Assembly (NCBI RefSeq): GCF_030766825.1
Contig: NZ_JASFDV010000005.1
Span: 1 to 64,000, forward strand
DNA from: Nocardiopsis sp. CC223A
GTDB taxonomy: Bacteria > Actinomycetota > Actinomycetes > Streptosporangiales > Streptosporangiaceae
Direction: 5' to 3'
Length of the DNA: 64,000 nucleotides
A program made the translations under genes and the position numbers. Every line of letters begins with the position of its first letter. Positions within the stretch are counted from its first letter, which is position 1. The notes under the pieces are model-generated. The model was given only the letters and a program-made list of their open reading frames with translations. It had not been told where the DNA came from and did no database searches. Shown here piece by piece: positions 56,011 to 64,000 of the stretch.

Positions 56011-57048
56011 GTGTCTCCCCTGTGCAGCACCCCGCGCGCCCGTGTGCGCGTCCTGTCGTCCGCCGCCGCCCTGGCCGCCCTGACCCTGCTCAGCGCCTGC
56101 GGCAGCGCCGCGGACAACGCCTCCGGCGGCGAAGACGCCGACGGCCCCGGTGGCGGGGTCGCCGCCGAGGCGGGCGCCTTCCCGGTCACCATCGAGCACG
56201 AGTTCGGCGAGACCACCGTCACCGAGGCGCCCGAGCGCATCGTCACCCTGGGCGTCACCGACGCCGACGCCGTGCTGGCCCTGGGCGCGGTCCCGGTCGG
56301 CAACGCCGGCTTCTCCTTCTTCGAGACCGGCCTGGGCCCCTGGACCGACGACCTCGTGGGCGACGCGGAGACGACCCTGCTGGACTCCGACTCCGAGCCC
56401 AACATCGAGCAGATCGCGACCCTGGAGCCCGACCTCATCATCGGTGTCTCCGCCGGGTTCGACGAGGCGGTGTACGAGGACCTGTCGCAGATCGCCCCCG
56501 TGGTCGCCCGCCCGGCCGGGACCGCCGCCTACGCCGTTCCACGCGAGGAGGCCACCGCGGCCATCGCCGCCGCGATGGGCGTTCCGGACGAGGGCGCCGA
56601 GCTCAACGCCGAGACCGACGCCCTGCTGGCGGAGGTCCGCGCCGAACACCCGGAGTTCGCGGACCTGACCGGTGCCGCCGTCCTGCCCTACGACGGGAAG
56701 TTCGGCGCGTTCCTGCCCGGGGACGCCCGCGGGCAGTTCCTCGCGTCGCTGGGCTTCGAGATCCCCGAGGCGATCACCGAGCAGGACACCGGTGAGAGCT
56801 TCTTCGTGGAGGTGCCCGCCGAGAACGTCGAATGGCTGGACGGCGACGTGCTGCTGGTCCTGAGCGACGACGAGGACTACGACGTGGTCGAGGCCGCACC
56901 GGTCTTCGCCGACCTGGACGTGGTGCGGGAGGACGCCGTGGTCGTCACCACCATCGACCAGCGCGGCGCCATGACCTACAACTCGGTGCTGTCCATCCCC
57001 TACGCGGTGGACACCCTGGTCCCCCGCCTCGCGGACGCCCTGGCCTGA
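56011..57048 (+). CDS. Iron-siderophore ABC transporter substrate-binding lipoprotein
   Basis: GTG 56011 gives 345 residues. The lipobox LLSAC puts the lipidated Cys at about 30. The FecB/FepB-type (cluster A-III) domain has APERIVTLGVTDADAVLALG, LEPDLIIGVSAGFDE and a C-terminal VDTLVPRLADAL helix. It captures ferric siderophore for an importer not encoded next to it. The iron box upstream supports regulation by an IdeR/DmdR repressor. Confidence 0.94.
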   Translation: MSPLCSTPRARVRVLSSAAALAALTLLSACGSAADNASGGEDADGPGGGVAAEAGAFPVTIEHEFGETTVTEAPERIVTLGVTDADAVLALGAVPVGNAGFSFFETGLGPWTDDLVGDAETTLLDSDSEPNIEQIATLEPDLIIGVSAGFDEAVYEDLSQIAPVVARPAGTAAYAVPREEATAAIAAAMGVPDEGAELNAETDALLAEVRAEHPEFADLTGAAVLPYDGKFGAFLPGDARGQFLASLGFEIPEAITEQDTGESFFVEVPAENVEWLDGDVLLVLSDDEDYDVVEAAPVFADLDVVREDAVVVTTIDQRGAMTYNSVLSIPYAVDTLVPRLADALA

Positions 57049-57064
57049 GGCCGGACCGCCGCCC

Positions 57065-57096
57065 GACGGCGCCCCGCCGCGGAGCGGGGCGCCGTC
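57065..57096 (+). terminator. Terminator after the iron-binding lipoprotein gene
   Basis: GACGGCGCCCCGC and GCGGGGCGCCGTC form a perfect 13-bp stem with a 6-base loop, 16 bp past the stop. Confidence 0.75.
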
Positions 57097-57201
57097 GGCG
57101 TTCCCGGACCCCGGTGGGCGCCCGCGGGCACGGTCTAAGCTGGGTCGGTCCCGGCGGGCCCCGCCCGCCCGCACCGACCTTCCCGGAGAACCGCACCGCC
57201 C

Positions 57202-58878
57202 GTGAGCCCCCCGACCAACGCGTGGCAGACCCTGGTCCCCGACCGCGAGGTGCTGGCCGTCGCCCGCAGCGTCCCCGCGGCCGGGCGCCTGCTCGACGTC
57301 TGCGGTCTCTTCCACGACCGGGTGGGCATCACCTTCACGGTGCCTCCGGGGTCGCGCTCGGAGCCCGGGCTGGAGGAGATGCTGCGCCGTGCCGGGTTCG
57401 ACCCGCCGCTGCCGTGGGAACAGGCGCTGCTGCGGCCCACGCGGTACCGGCTGGCGTTGGCCGCCAGCACCAAGGGCGGGCTGCACCGGCTGCCGATGCC
57501 GTTGCTGACGATGCCGCACGGCGCGGGGCACAACCGTCAGGTGGGCGACCTGCCCGGGTCGTTGGAGCACGCCTCCGGGCTGGACCCCCGCGAACTGCTG
57601 CACGGGGGCCGGGTGGTCCCGACCCGGATGGCGTTCTCCCACCCCGAGCAGGTCGAGCGGCTGGCGCGCACCTGTCCCCCGGCGGCCGGTCGCGGCGTGG
57701 TGGTGGGCGATCCCGCGTTCGACCGGATGCTCGCCGCGCTGGGGCGCCGGGACCGGTACCGGGAGCTGCTGGGGGTGGGCGACCGGCGGCTGGTCGTGCT
57801 CTCCTCCACGTGGAACCCGGGATCCCTGCTGGGCTCGCAGCGGGAGACCGTGCGGGCGCTGCTGGCGGGGCTGCCCCACGACGAGTACCGGGTGGCGCTG
57901 GTGGCCCATCCCAACGTGTGGTTCTCGCGCAGACGCGGGGAGATCGAGCAGTGGTTCGCCGACGACATCGAGGCGGGGCTGGTCCTGGTCCCGCCGTTCG
58001 AGGGCTGGCGGGCGGCGATGATCGCGGCCGACCTGGTCGTCGGGGACGCCGGGTCCACCACCTACTACGCGGCGGCGATCGGGCGGCCGGTGCTGCTGGC
58101 GGCGTTCGACGACGGCGACCTGGACCCGGCGTCGCCGCTGCCGGTGTTCGGCGCTGCGACGCCCCGTCTGCACACCGGGCCCTGGGCGCCGCCGCCGGAG
58201 GAGCAGGTGGCCAAGGCGCTGCGGGCCTCCCCGGCCGGGGTCGGCGACCTGCTGATCGCCCACCCCGGGGGATCGGCGGCGCGGCTGCGGTCGCTGGTGT
58301 ACGGGCTGCTGGAGCTGCCCGAGCCCGCCGAACCGGCGCACTACCGGCCGCTGCCGGACCCGGAGGGCCCGGCGAAGGCCGCCGAGGACGTGACGGCGTG
58401 GCGGGTGGAGGCCGAGGCCACCGGCACGGGGCTGCGGCTGCGGCGGTTCCCGGCGGGTGTGCGCGGGCCCGTCGGGCGGGCGCTGGTGGTGGATGCCGAG
58501 GACGCGGTCATGACCCGGTGGGAGTCGGCGGACGCCTGGTCCGCGCGGCGGTCCACGGCGCCGGACCCGGCACTGGCGTGGGCGCACGGGCGGTTGGAGC
58601 GGTACCCGAAGGCCGCGCTCGCGGTGGCGGCGGTGGACGGCGGCGCGCTGGTGCTGCACCGGTCGGGCGCGGCCATGCGGGTACGCGCGGCCGGAGAGGG
58701 GCCCGACGCGGCCGTGCTGGCCGCGGCCGCCGTCGCGTGGTCCCGGGAGGGCCGCCCGTGGCGGGAGTGGCACGGAGAGGTGCAGGTCGAGGTGGGCGGG
58801 CGCACCCATCGCCTGAGGGGCTCCCCCCCCCCGCGCGATTTTCGTTTTCTGGGGGCCGACGGCTCCGAGCGGTGCTGA
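57202..58878 (+). CDS. CDP-glycerol glycerophosphotransferase-like (GT-B) protein
   Basis: GTG 57202 gives 558 residues. The first ~320 residues resemble the GT-B fold of TagF/TagB-type transferases: MPHGAGHNRQ early, VVLSSTWNPGSLLG, ALVAHPNVWF and the donor-binding GDAGSTTYYAAAIGRPVLLA. The last ~200 residues have no recognised domain. Such enzymes transfer glycerol phosphate or related groups; the protein lacks a signal or TM segment. A real transferase activity is unproved. Confidence 0.7.
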   Translation: MSPPTNAWQTLVPDREVLAVARSVPAAGRLLDVCGLFHDRVGITFTVPPGSRSEPGLEEMLRRAGFDPPLPWEQALLRPTRYRLALAASTKGGLHRLPMPLLTMPHGAGHNRQVGDLPGSLEHASGLDPRELLHGGRVVPTRMAFSHPEQVERLARTCPPAAGRGVVVGDPAFDRMLAALGRRDRYRELLGVGDRRLVVLSSTWNPGSLLGSQRETVRALLAGLPHDEYRVALVAHPNVWFSRRRGEIEQWFADDIEAGLVLVPPFEGWRAAMIAADLVVGDAGSTTYYAAAIGRPVLLAAFDDGDLDPASPLPVFGAATPRLHTGPWAPPPEEQVAKALRASPAGVGDLLIAHPGGSAARLRSLVYGLLELPEPAEPAHYRPLPDPEGPAKAAEDVTAWRVEAEATGTGLRLRRFPAGVRGPVGRALVVDAEDAVMTRWESADAWSARRSTAPDPALAWAHGRLERYPKAALAVAAVDGGALVLHRSGAAMRVRAAGEGPDAAVLAAAAVAWSREGRPWREWHGEVQVEVGGRTHRLRGSPPPRDFRFLGADGSERC

Positions 58879-59022
58879 CCCCCGGCCGGGCGAGCGCACG
58901 GCCGGGCCGGTGGTCGGGTTCGGCCACCGCCGGTCGGAACGGCCGGCCCGGCGGGGCGTCTCCCGCCGCATCGCGGAGCCCCACCCCGGAACCGGCCGCA
59001 GCGGCCCCGGCCCGGGTCCGGA

Positions 59023-61188
59023 TCAGGCCCGGCCCCCGCCGCCCTCCAGGAACCAGCGGGCCCGGTGGGCCTCCTCCTCCAGGTGGTAGGCCTCGGCCAC
59101 AGCACGGATCTCCCCGGTGATCGTCCGGGCCCGCTCGATGTCGCCCTGTCGTCGGGCCAGGTCGGCGAGGAAGCGCTGGGCCCGGATCAGGCGCACGGGC
59201 TCGGCGGCCTCGCCGTACACCAGGGTCGCCCCCCGTGCCCGGTCACGCGCTTCGTCCTCCCGGCCGGTCTCCGCCAGGACCCGGGCCAGGGCCAGGTCGA
59301 TGCGGGCCCGGATCAGCAGCCAGTCGTCCGCCGCCCACCGGTCCCCGGCGGACGCCTCGACCTGTTCCAGGCGTCGGCGGGCGACCCGGTCGGCGGAGCG
59401 CAGCTCGGACTCGGCGCGTTCCAGGTCGCCGCGGCGGCGGGCCTGCTCGGCCAGCTGATAGGTCTGGAGGGCGTCACCGCGCGGGCGGCCCAGCTCGCGG
59501 TGGATGTCCCGTGAACGGGTCAGCAGTTCCACCGCGTCCTCGGGCTCGGCGTCGGGGAACCGGCTCTTGAGCACACCGCGCGCCTCCAGGACGACGGCCT
59601 CGTCCAGCCGGTCCGCCGACGCCCGGCCGGCCTCCCCGATGAGATCCGCGGCCTGCTCCGCCCGACCGAGCTCGATCCGGATCCGGGCCAGGTACACGGC
59701 GCAGCGCACCACGGCGGCGGGCTCGCCCAGCCGCCGGGCCGAATCGAGCGCGCTCGCGTAGATGGCCTCGCCCAGGGCCAGTCGCCTGCGTCCGTGGCAG
59801 GTGGGCCAGACCGCGTCGGCGAGCAGCAGCGCGTCCCGCTCGCGCCCCGCCTGCACCGCGAGCCCCATCAGAACGGGGATGTCGCCCAGATGGGCGTCCT
59901 GCCAGTCCGAGGCCTCGCGCTTGTTCCCGAAGGGGGCCACGTAGGAGGCCGGGGGCAGGGTCGCCAGGGAGGACTCGATCCGGTCCGCGAGACGGTACCG
60001 CTCCCCCAGCGCCGCGCGGTCGGCCCGGTGGTGCACCGCCGTCGAGAAACGCAGGATGGTGTCGACCAGGTCGCGCCAGCGCCCGCTCAGGGGTTCGATT
60101 CCGGCCCGGACCCGGGCCCCGACCGCCTCCACGACGCCGACGTCCGACTCCCCCACCCGGTTGAGGATCCCGGCGGCGACGAGTGCATGCCGGACCTGCG
60201 AGGACCCGCCGCCCGGGGCGGTGTCGCCCAGTCCGGGAGGAACGGCCCGGCCGCCGTGCAGGGAGAGCAGGTCCAGCAGTGAGCGCTCCTGCGGGCTCAG
60301 CCGGTCCAGGACGATCTCGGTGACGGCGTCGAAACCCGACAGGCGCGGGGAACGCCTGCGGACCTCCTCGACCGCCGCGACGACCTGGCCCATCGTGACA
60401 TCGCGCTGGGTGTCCAGCAGGCCCGCGACCATGCGCAGCGCCGCGGGCAGGCCGCCGCACAGTTCCACCAGGCGCCGCGCCCCCTCCTCGCCGCCGTGTT
60501 CGCGCATGCGCGACGCGACGGAGGGGAACTCGCCCAGCAGCCGCAGGCCGTCGGGGGCGGCGAGACCGCCCAGGGCGATGACCTCGGCGTTGCGTGCGAC
60601 CAGTTCGGCGGTCCCGCGGAAGCCGGGGGCGCAGGCGGCGACGAGGAGGTTGGGGCCGGTGCCCGGGGTGAAGAGGTCGAGTTCGCCGGCGTCGTGGGCG
60701 CCGTCGATGAGCAACAGGACCGCGCGGTCGGCGGTGACCTCCCGTAGGCGGTCGCGCAGGGCCGTGAGAGAGGCCTTGTCGTCGGCGTCGGCGACGTGGA
60801 AGGCGTGCAGCAGTGCGCGCAGGGCGGCCGACAGGTCGACGGCCCCCTTGTCGTCGCGCCACGCGGCCAGGTCGGAGTAGAGCACCCCGTCGGGGAAGCG
60901 GTCGCCCACCAGGTGGCCCGCCTCGACGAGCAGGGCGCTCTTGCCGATGCCCGCTCGCCCCCCGACGAGGACGACGCGACCGCGCCTGCGGCGCACCACG
61001 TCGGCCGCGGTGGCCTGGATCGCTTGCAGCTCGGACTCGCGGTCGGTGTGCCGGATGTCGGCGGGCGGCAGGCGCCGGGGCGGCGGCGGGGGAGGGAGCG
61101 TCCCCATGGTCAGATTCCCGTGCACGTCGCGCACCTGGACGAGGGTGCCCGTGTTGTCCGACGCCTCGTTGCGGTGTGGTTCCGGCAC
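59023..61188 (-). CDS. AfsR-like STAND NTPase with TPR repeats
   Basis: GTG 61188 follows GAGGGGG; 721 residues (GTG 61224 is an alternative). The N-terminus has an Asn/Gly motif NTGTLVQVRDVHGNLTMG, then a Pro-rich linker. The NB-ARC domain shows Walker A GGRAGIGKSALL and Walker B AVLLLIDGAHD, and a winged-helix LSPQERSLLDLLSLHGG. The C-terminal half is TPR repeats (about 480-715). It has no N-terminal effector of its own, so the motif may recruit a partner as proposed for the cargo pair at 983-5787. Function unknown. Confidence 0.85.
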   Translation of the reverse strand: MPEPHRNEASDNTGTLVQVRDVHGNLTMGTLPPPPPPRRLPPADIRHTDRESELQAIQATAADVVRRRRGRVVLVGGRAGIGKSALLVEAGHLVGDRFPDGVLYSDLAAWRDDKGAVDLSAALRALLHAFHVADADDKASLTALRDRLREVTADRAVLLLIDGAHDAGELDLFTPGTGPNLLVAACAPGFRGTAELVARNAEVIALGGLAAPDGLRLLGEFPSVASRMREHGGEEGARRLVELCGGLPAALRMVAGLLDTQRDVTMGQVVAAVEEVRRRSPRLSGFDAVTEIVLDRLSPQERSLLDLLSLHGGRAVPPGLGDTAPGGGSSQVRHALVAAGILNRVGESDVGVVEAVGARVRAGIEPLSGRWRDLVDTILRFSTAVHHRADRAALGERYRLADRIESSLATLPPASYVAPFGNKREASDWQDAHLGDIPVLMGLAVQAGRERDALLLADAVWPTCHGRRRLALGEAIYASALDSARRLGEPAAVVRCAVYLARIRIELGRAEQAADLIGEAGRASADRLDEAVVLEARGVLKSRFPDAEPEDAVELLTRSRDIHRELGRPRGDALQTYQLAEQARRRGDLERAESELRSADRVARRRLEQVEASAGDRWAADDWLLIRARIDLALARVLAETGREDEARDRARGATLVYGEAAEPVRLIRAQRFLADLARRQGDIERARTITGEIRAVAEAYHLEEEAHRARWFLEGGGGRA

Positions 61189-61342
61189 CGGTGGGCCCCC
61201 TCGGGAACGTGTGCGCGGACGCACGGTACGTCACGCGCCGCCCATCCTAGGGATCCGGGAGTGACCGAGGACACGGCGAAGGTCCCGATGTCCGCTTCCG
61301 GTCAGGGAAGGGACACGAAGGTCGCCCGCTCCGGCCGGCTTG

Positions 61343-61362
61343 ACCTCGACCCGTGTTGAGGT
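61343..61362. promoter_or_regulatory. MerR-type operator before the MFS gene
   Basis: ACCTCGACCCGTGTTGAGGT has 8-base arms (one mismatch) around a 4-base centre, inside TTGACC and an AT-rich -10 region with wide spacing. This is the layout of MerR/SoxR promoters. No MerR gene lies in the window. Confidence 0.7.
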
Positions 61363-61445
61363 TGTGGAATTCTCCCGGGCGCACCCGTGCCCGGCGAGGA
61401 GGAGAGCATGGAGACGACGAGCACCGCGGGCCGCGGGGGTGCGTG

Positions 61446-62816
61446 GTGACGGCGCCGACCGGGACGCCCGGGCGGGCGCGGCTGTGGGCATCCCCCTACC
61501 GTCCCGTGGTGGCCGGGGTGTTCGGGCTGATGACCTTCATCGCGTTCGAGGCCTTCGCCATCACCACCGCGATGCCGGTCGTCGCCCGGAGCCTGCACGC
61601 GGAGCAGTGGTATTCGCTGGCGTTCGCCGCGACCGCCACCACCGGGCTCATCGGCATGACCGTCGGCGGACGCTGGGCCGACCTGCGCGGGGTGCGCCGC
61701 CCACTGGTCGCGGGCGCGGCGATGTTCCTCGTGGGCATCGCGCTGTGCGCGGTCGCCCCCGGCATGCCGGTCTTCGTCCTCGGCCGCCTGCTCCAGGGCG
61801 TGGGCGGCGGCATCGACTCGGTCGTGCTCTACGTGATCATCGCCCGGTTCATCCCCGAGGACCTGCGTCCGCGCATGTTCGGGCTGCTGACCGCGGCCTG
61901 GCTGCTGCCGTCGATCCTGGGTCCGCTGGTCACCGGTGCGCTGGTGGAGCTGATGCACTGGAGGCTGGTGTTCGCCCTGGTGCTGGCCGGTTCAGCGCTC
62001 TCTCTGGCGGTGCTGCTGAACGCGACCCGCTCGGCCCCGCGCCTGCACACGTCGGGGTCCCCCGTGGGCCGCCGGGGTCTGTGGGCGGTGGCCGCGGCCG
62101 TCGCGGTGCTGGGCCTGCACCTGGCCGGGCAGCAGCAGATGCCCTGGCTCGCGGTGGGAACGGTGGCCGGTGCGGCCGCCGCGGCGGTCACCGCCGCGCG
62201 GCTGCTGCCCGCCGGGACGCTGCGGGCACGCGCGGGCATCCCCCGGCTGGTCGTCTTCCGGGGCGTGCTCGGGGCGGCCAACGCCGCCACCGACATCTAC
62301 CTGCCGCTGTACCTCCAGCACCGGCTGGACTTCAGCCCCGTGGCGTCGGGCGCGGTGGTGGCGATCGGGGCGTTCGGCTGGGCCCTGGGCGCCTGGATCC
62401 AGGGGCGCTCGGACGCCCCCGCAGGCTCGCCCGCCTCGTTGCGCGCCGCCGCGCTGCTGGCCCTGTGCGGACCGGTGGCGGCGCTGGGCCTGGTGGCCGG
62501 GGTGCTGCCGCTCTGGGTGACCGTCCTCGGCTGCGTACTGATGGGGACGGGCATGGGCCTGGCCTATCCGCAGGTGAGCTCGCTGGTGCTCGCGTTGTCG
62601 CCGGTCGGAGAGCAGGGCGGCAACAGTTCGGCGTTGCAGGTGGCGGAGTCGCTGGGCGTCTCGCTGCTGATCGCGGTGACCGGTGCCGTGCTCACCGCGT
62701 CCGCCCTGACCGGGTACGGGTCCGTGTACGGGGTGGTCGCCGGGACCGCCCTGCTGGCCGTCGCGCTGGCCATGACGTTCACGCCGCCGCCGGCCGGTCC
62801 CGAGGAGTCTCGATGA
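61446..62816 (+). CDS. MFS transporter
   Basis: GTG 61446 gives 456 residues with about 14 hydrophobic segments. The DHA-type motif between helices 2 and 3 reads GGRWADLRGVRRPLVAG, with RLLQGVGGG in helix 4. It resembles drug/metabolite exporters of the DHA2 family. A MerR-type site upstream suggests induction by the exported compound. Confidence 0.92.
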   Translation: MTAPTGTPGRARLWASPYRPVVAGVFGLMTFIAFEAFAITTAMPVVARSLHAEQWYSLAFAATATTGLIGMTVGGRWADLRGVRRPLVAGAAMFLVGIALCAVAPGMPVFVLGRLLQGVGGGIDSVVLYVIIARFIPEDLRPRMFGLLTAAWLLPSILGPLVTGALVELMHWRLVFALVLAGSALSLAVLLNATRSAPRLHTSGSPVGRRGLWAVAAAVAVLGLHLAGQQQMPWLAVGTVAGAAAAAVTAARLLPAGTLRARAGIPRLVVFRGVLGAANAATDIYLPLYLQHRLDFSPVASGAVVAIGAFGWALGAWIQGRSDAPAGSPASLRAAALLALCGPVAALGLVAGVLPLWVTVLGCVLMGTGMGLAYPQVSSLVLALSPVGEQGGNSSALQVAESLGVSLLIAVTGAVLTASALTGYGSVYGVVAGTALLAVALAMTFTPPPAGPEESR

Positions 62817-63143
62817 GGTCGTCAAGCCGTCTGCGGGACCGGTGGGGCCCGCGGCCGCTCCTCAGAAGCCATGGACGGCAAGACCCCGTCGGCCGCACCC
62901 GGCCCTCCCGGGCCACCCACCAACTTACGGAGACCTCGTGAGGCACCTCCCGGGGATCGCGGGCCCCCTGCCACAGGGGCTGCCGGAGGAACCCGGAACA
63001 CGGTCTCCGAGAACCCACCCTCTCCTCGGGCCGCAGGGCCCGTCGCTTCGACCACGCGGCACTCGGGTCCCTTACCCGTGACTTACAGTCCGGGGGTAGT
63101 GCGCCCGGGTAAGGGTCGCAAAACCGAGAAGGAGCGTGCGTCG
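62817..63143. other. Intergenic, no gene seen
   Basis: The gap between the MFS stop and the repeat-protein start has only GC-rich frames on both strands. The promoter of the next gene probably lies at 63070-63140. Confidence 0.5.
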
Positions 63144-63485
63144 ATGTTCGACAGCGTTGTGGAGTGGTTCAAGGGGATGTTCGGCGGGGCGGCCGAGGAG
63201 TCCGTCCAGGGGGTCACGGAGACCGCCCAGGGGTACGGAGACACCGCCCAGGGGTACGGCGAAGCGGCCCAGGGCTTCGGTGAGACCGCGCAGAGCCACG
63301 GTGAGGAGGCCCTCGGTGGGGCGGCCGAGGCCGCCCAGGGGTACGGCGAGGCCGCCCTCGGTGAGGCGGGCGGGGCCGTGCAGGGCTTCCAGGAACAGGC
63401 CGACGCCGTCGGCGGGTTCGTGGAGGACCCGGGCGGCACCGTCGCCGACGCCGCCCGCGACCGCCTCACCGGCGAGAACGGCTGA
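63144..63485 (+). CDS. Small repetitive helical protein
   Basis: The product has 113 residues; GAAGGAGCG precedes ATG. After a short amphipathic start (FDSVVEWFKGMFGG) it consists of seven-residue units such as TAQGYGD, TAQGYGE, AAQGFGE, TAQSHGE, which predict a long amphipathic helix like LEA or plant-stress-type proteins. No catalytic residue is evident. Role unknown; a stress or membrane-surface function is a guess. Confidence 0.7.
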   Translation: MFDSVVEWFKGMFGGAAEESVQGVTETAQGYGDTAQGYGEAAQGFGETAQSHGEEALGGAAEAAQGYGEAALGEAGGAVQGFQEQADAVGGFVEDPGGTVADAARDRLTGENG

Positions 63486-63886
63486 CCCGTCATGCCCCGG
63501 GGCGGGCGCCGCCGCCCCGATGGCGCACACCCGGTGCGTACGGGATTCCGCGATGGGAAGCGGTGGCCCGCAGTACCGGTGGCACCCGGCGACCGCCGTC
63601 CGCAGGCGTGACGAGGGGGACCCGGGGGGCGGCGGGGACCGGTCCGTGCGCGTCCGGGCGCGGGCCGGGGCGGGCGCCGCCCCGGGCGCGGTGTCCGCCG
63701 TGGTGAGGGCCGTGGTGCCGGTTCCGCTGCTCGCCCCGCTGCCGCCGGCCGAGACCCCGGGGTAGGGCCGCCGCGTGCCGGTGGTCCCGCACCGCCCGGG
63801 CGTCTGCCGACGACCCGCCGGCGGACGGGCGTCCGGGCCGTCCGGGGCTGGGACCATGGGTGCGATCCGAGGTGGGAGGAGCGGAC
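63486..63886. other. Intergenic, no gene seen
   Basis: About 400 bp without a supported gene. GGGAGGAG near the right end is the ribosome-binding site of the next gene. Confidence 0.5.
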
Positions 63887-64000
63887 GTGGCGGATCCGAT
63901 GGAGACCGACACCGTCGTCGTCGGGCTGGGCACGATGGGCGCCCAGGCCCTGTGGCGGCTGGCCCGGCAGGGGGTCGACGCCATCGGGGTCGAACGGTTC
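63887..64000 (+). CDS. SolA-like FAD-dependent amine oxidase, 5' part
   Basis: GTG 63887 has GGAGGAG six bases upstream. The first 38 residues include the FAD-binding VVVGLGTMGAQALWRLARQG and VIGVER-like DAIGVERF, as in monomeric sarcosine oxidase / N-methyltryptophan oxidase. The gene runs off the right edge. Confidence 0.8.
   Translation, partial: MADPMETDTVVVGLGTMGAQALWRLARQGVDAIGVERF

Overview
The window is high-GC DNA from an actinomycete. Codon use, frequent GTG starts, a furA-katG pair, WYL, AfsR-like and SUKH families and an IdeR/DmdR-type iron box all fit a Streptomyces/Nocardiopsis-like filamentous actinobacterium; I cannot name the species. It splits into an accessory half (about 1-31,300) and a more ordinary chromosomal half (about 31,300-64,000).

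The accessory half looks like a stacked array of site-specific integrative elements at the 3' end of a tRNA-Arg(UCU) gene. Two near-identical modules (about 477-807 and 17,670-17,999) carry the tRNA 3' end, an 11-bp core shared by all four att sites, and paired TGCTCC sites one helical turn apart on both sides. Two related tyrosine-integrase genes (7,048-8,523 and 27,150-28,583) each end next to a copy of the same core with one TGCTCC pair. The first element has an intact integrase but an excisionase reduced to its start and tail. The second has an intact excisionase but an integrase broken by a stop codon and two frameshifts.

Between these sites lie cargo blocks. Block 1 (983-6,887) has a small two-helix membrane protein, a 1,463-residue STAND-type P-loop ATPase sharing an Asn/His-rich motif with it, and an AT-rich HEPN gene: a candidate undescribed conflict/defence cassette. 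The first integrase block (6,920-17,800) holds an XRE/TPR regulator, an APH-type phosphotransferase, a SUKH protein and a membrane protein with an Asn/His-rich stretch and a septum-formation-like domain. Block 2 (18,512-25,062) is a complete Sdp-like toxin system: sdpC, sdpA, sdpB, two SdpI-like proteins, an SdpR-like ArsR repressor, a DCC thiol protein and a two-component system, in two tightly packed minus-strand groups. An IS256-family element (25,470-26,891) interrupts a small gene and leaves a clean 8-bp duplication. Beyond the second integrase lie gene fragments, a methyltransferase and a decayed IS5-like element.

The chromosomal half includes an epoxide hydrolase divergent from a WYL regulator; a sulfur/persulfide set (TauE permease, metallo-beta-lactamase/rhodanese, rhodanese/DUF2892 protein and CstR-like repressor) with palindromic operators at each promoter; a LysR-SDR pair; katG-furA; a PP2C phosphatase; DUF2000/AraC and TetR/GNAT pairs; argG with an ARG-box-like site; a GHL10 glycosidase; an iron-regulated siderophore-binding lipoprotein; a CDP-glycerol-transferase-like protein; an AfsR-like STAND protein; an MFS exporter behind a MerR-type operator; and the start of a SolA-like oxidase. 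There is no rRNA, no complete tRNA and no CRISPR array.
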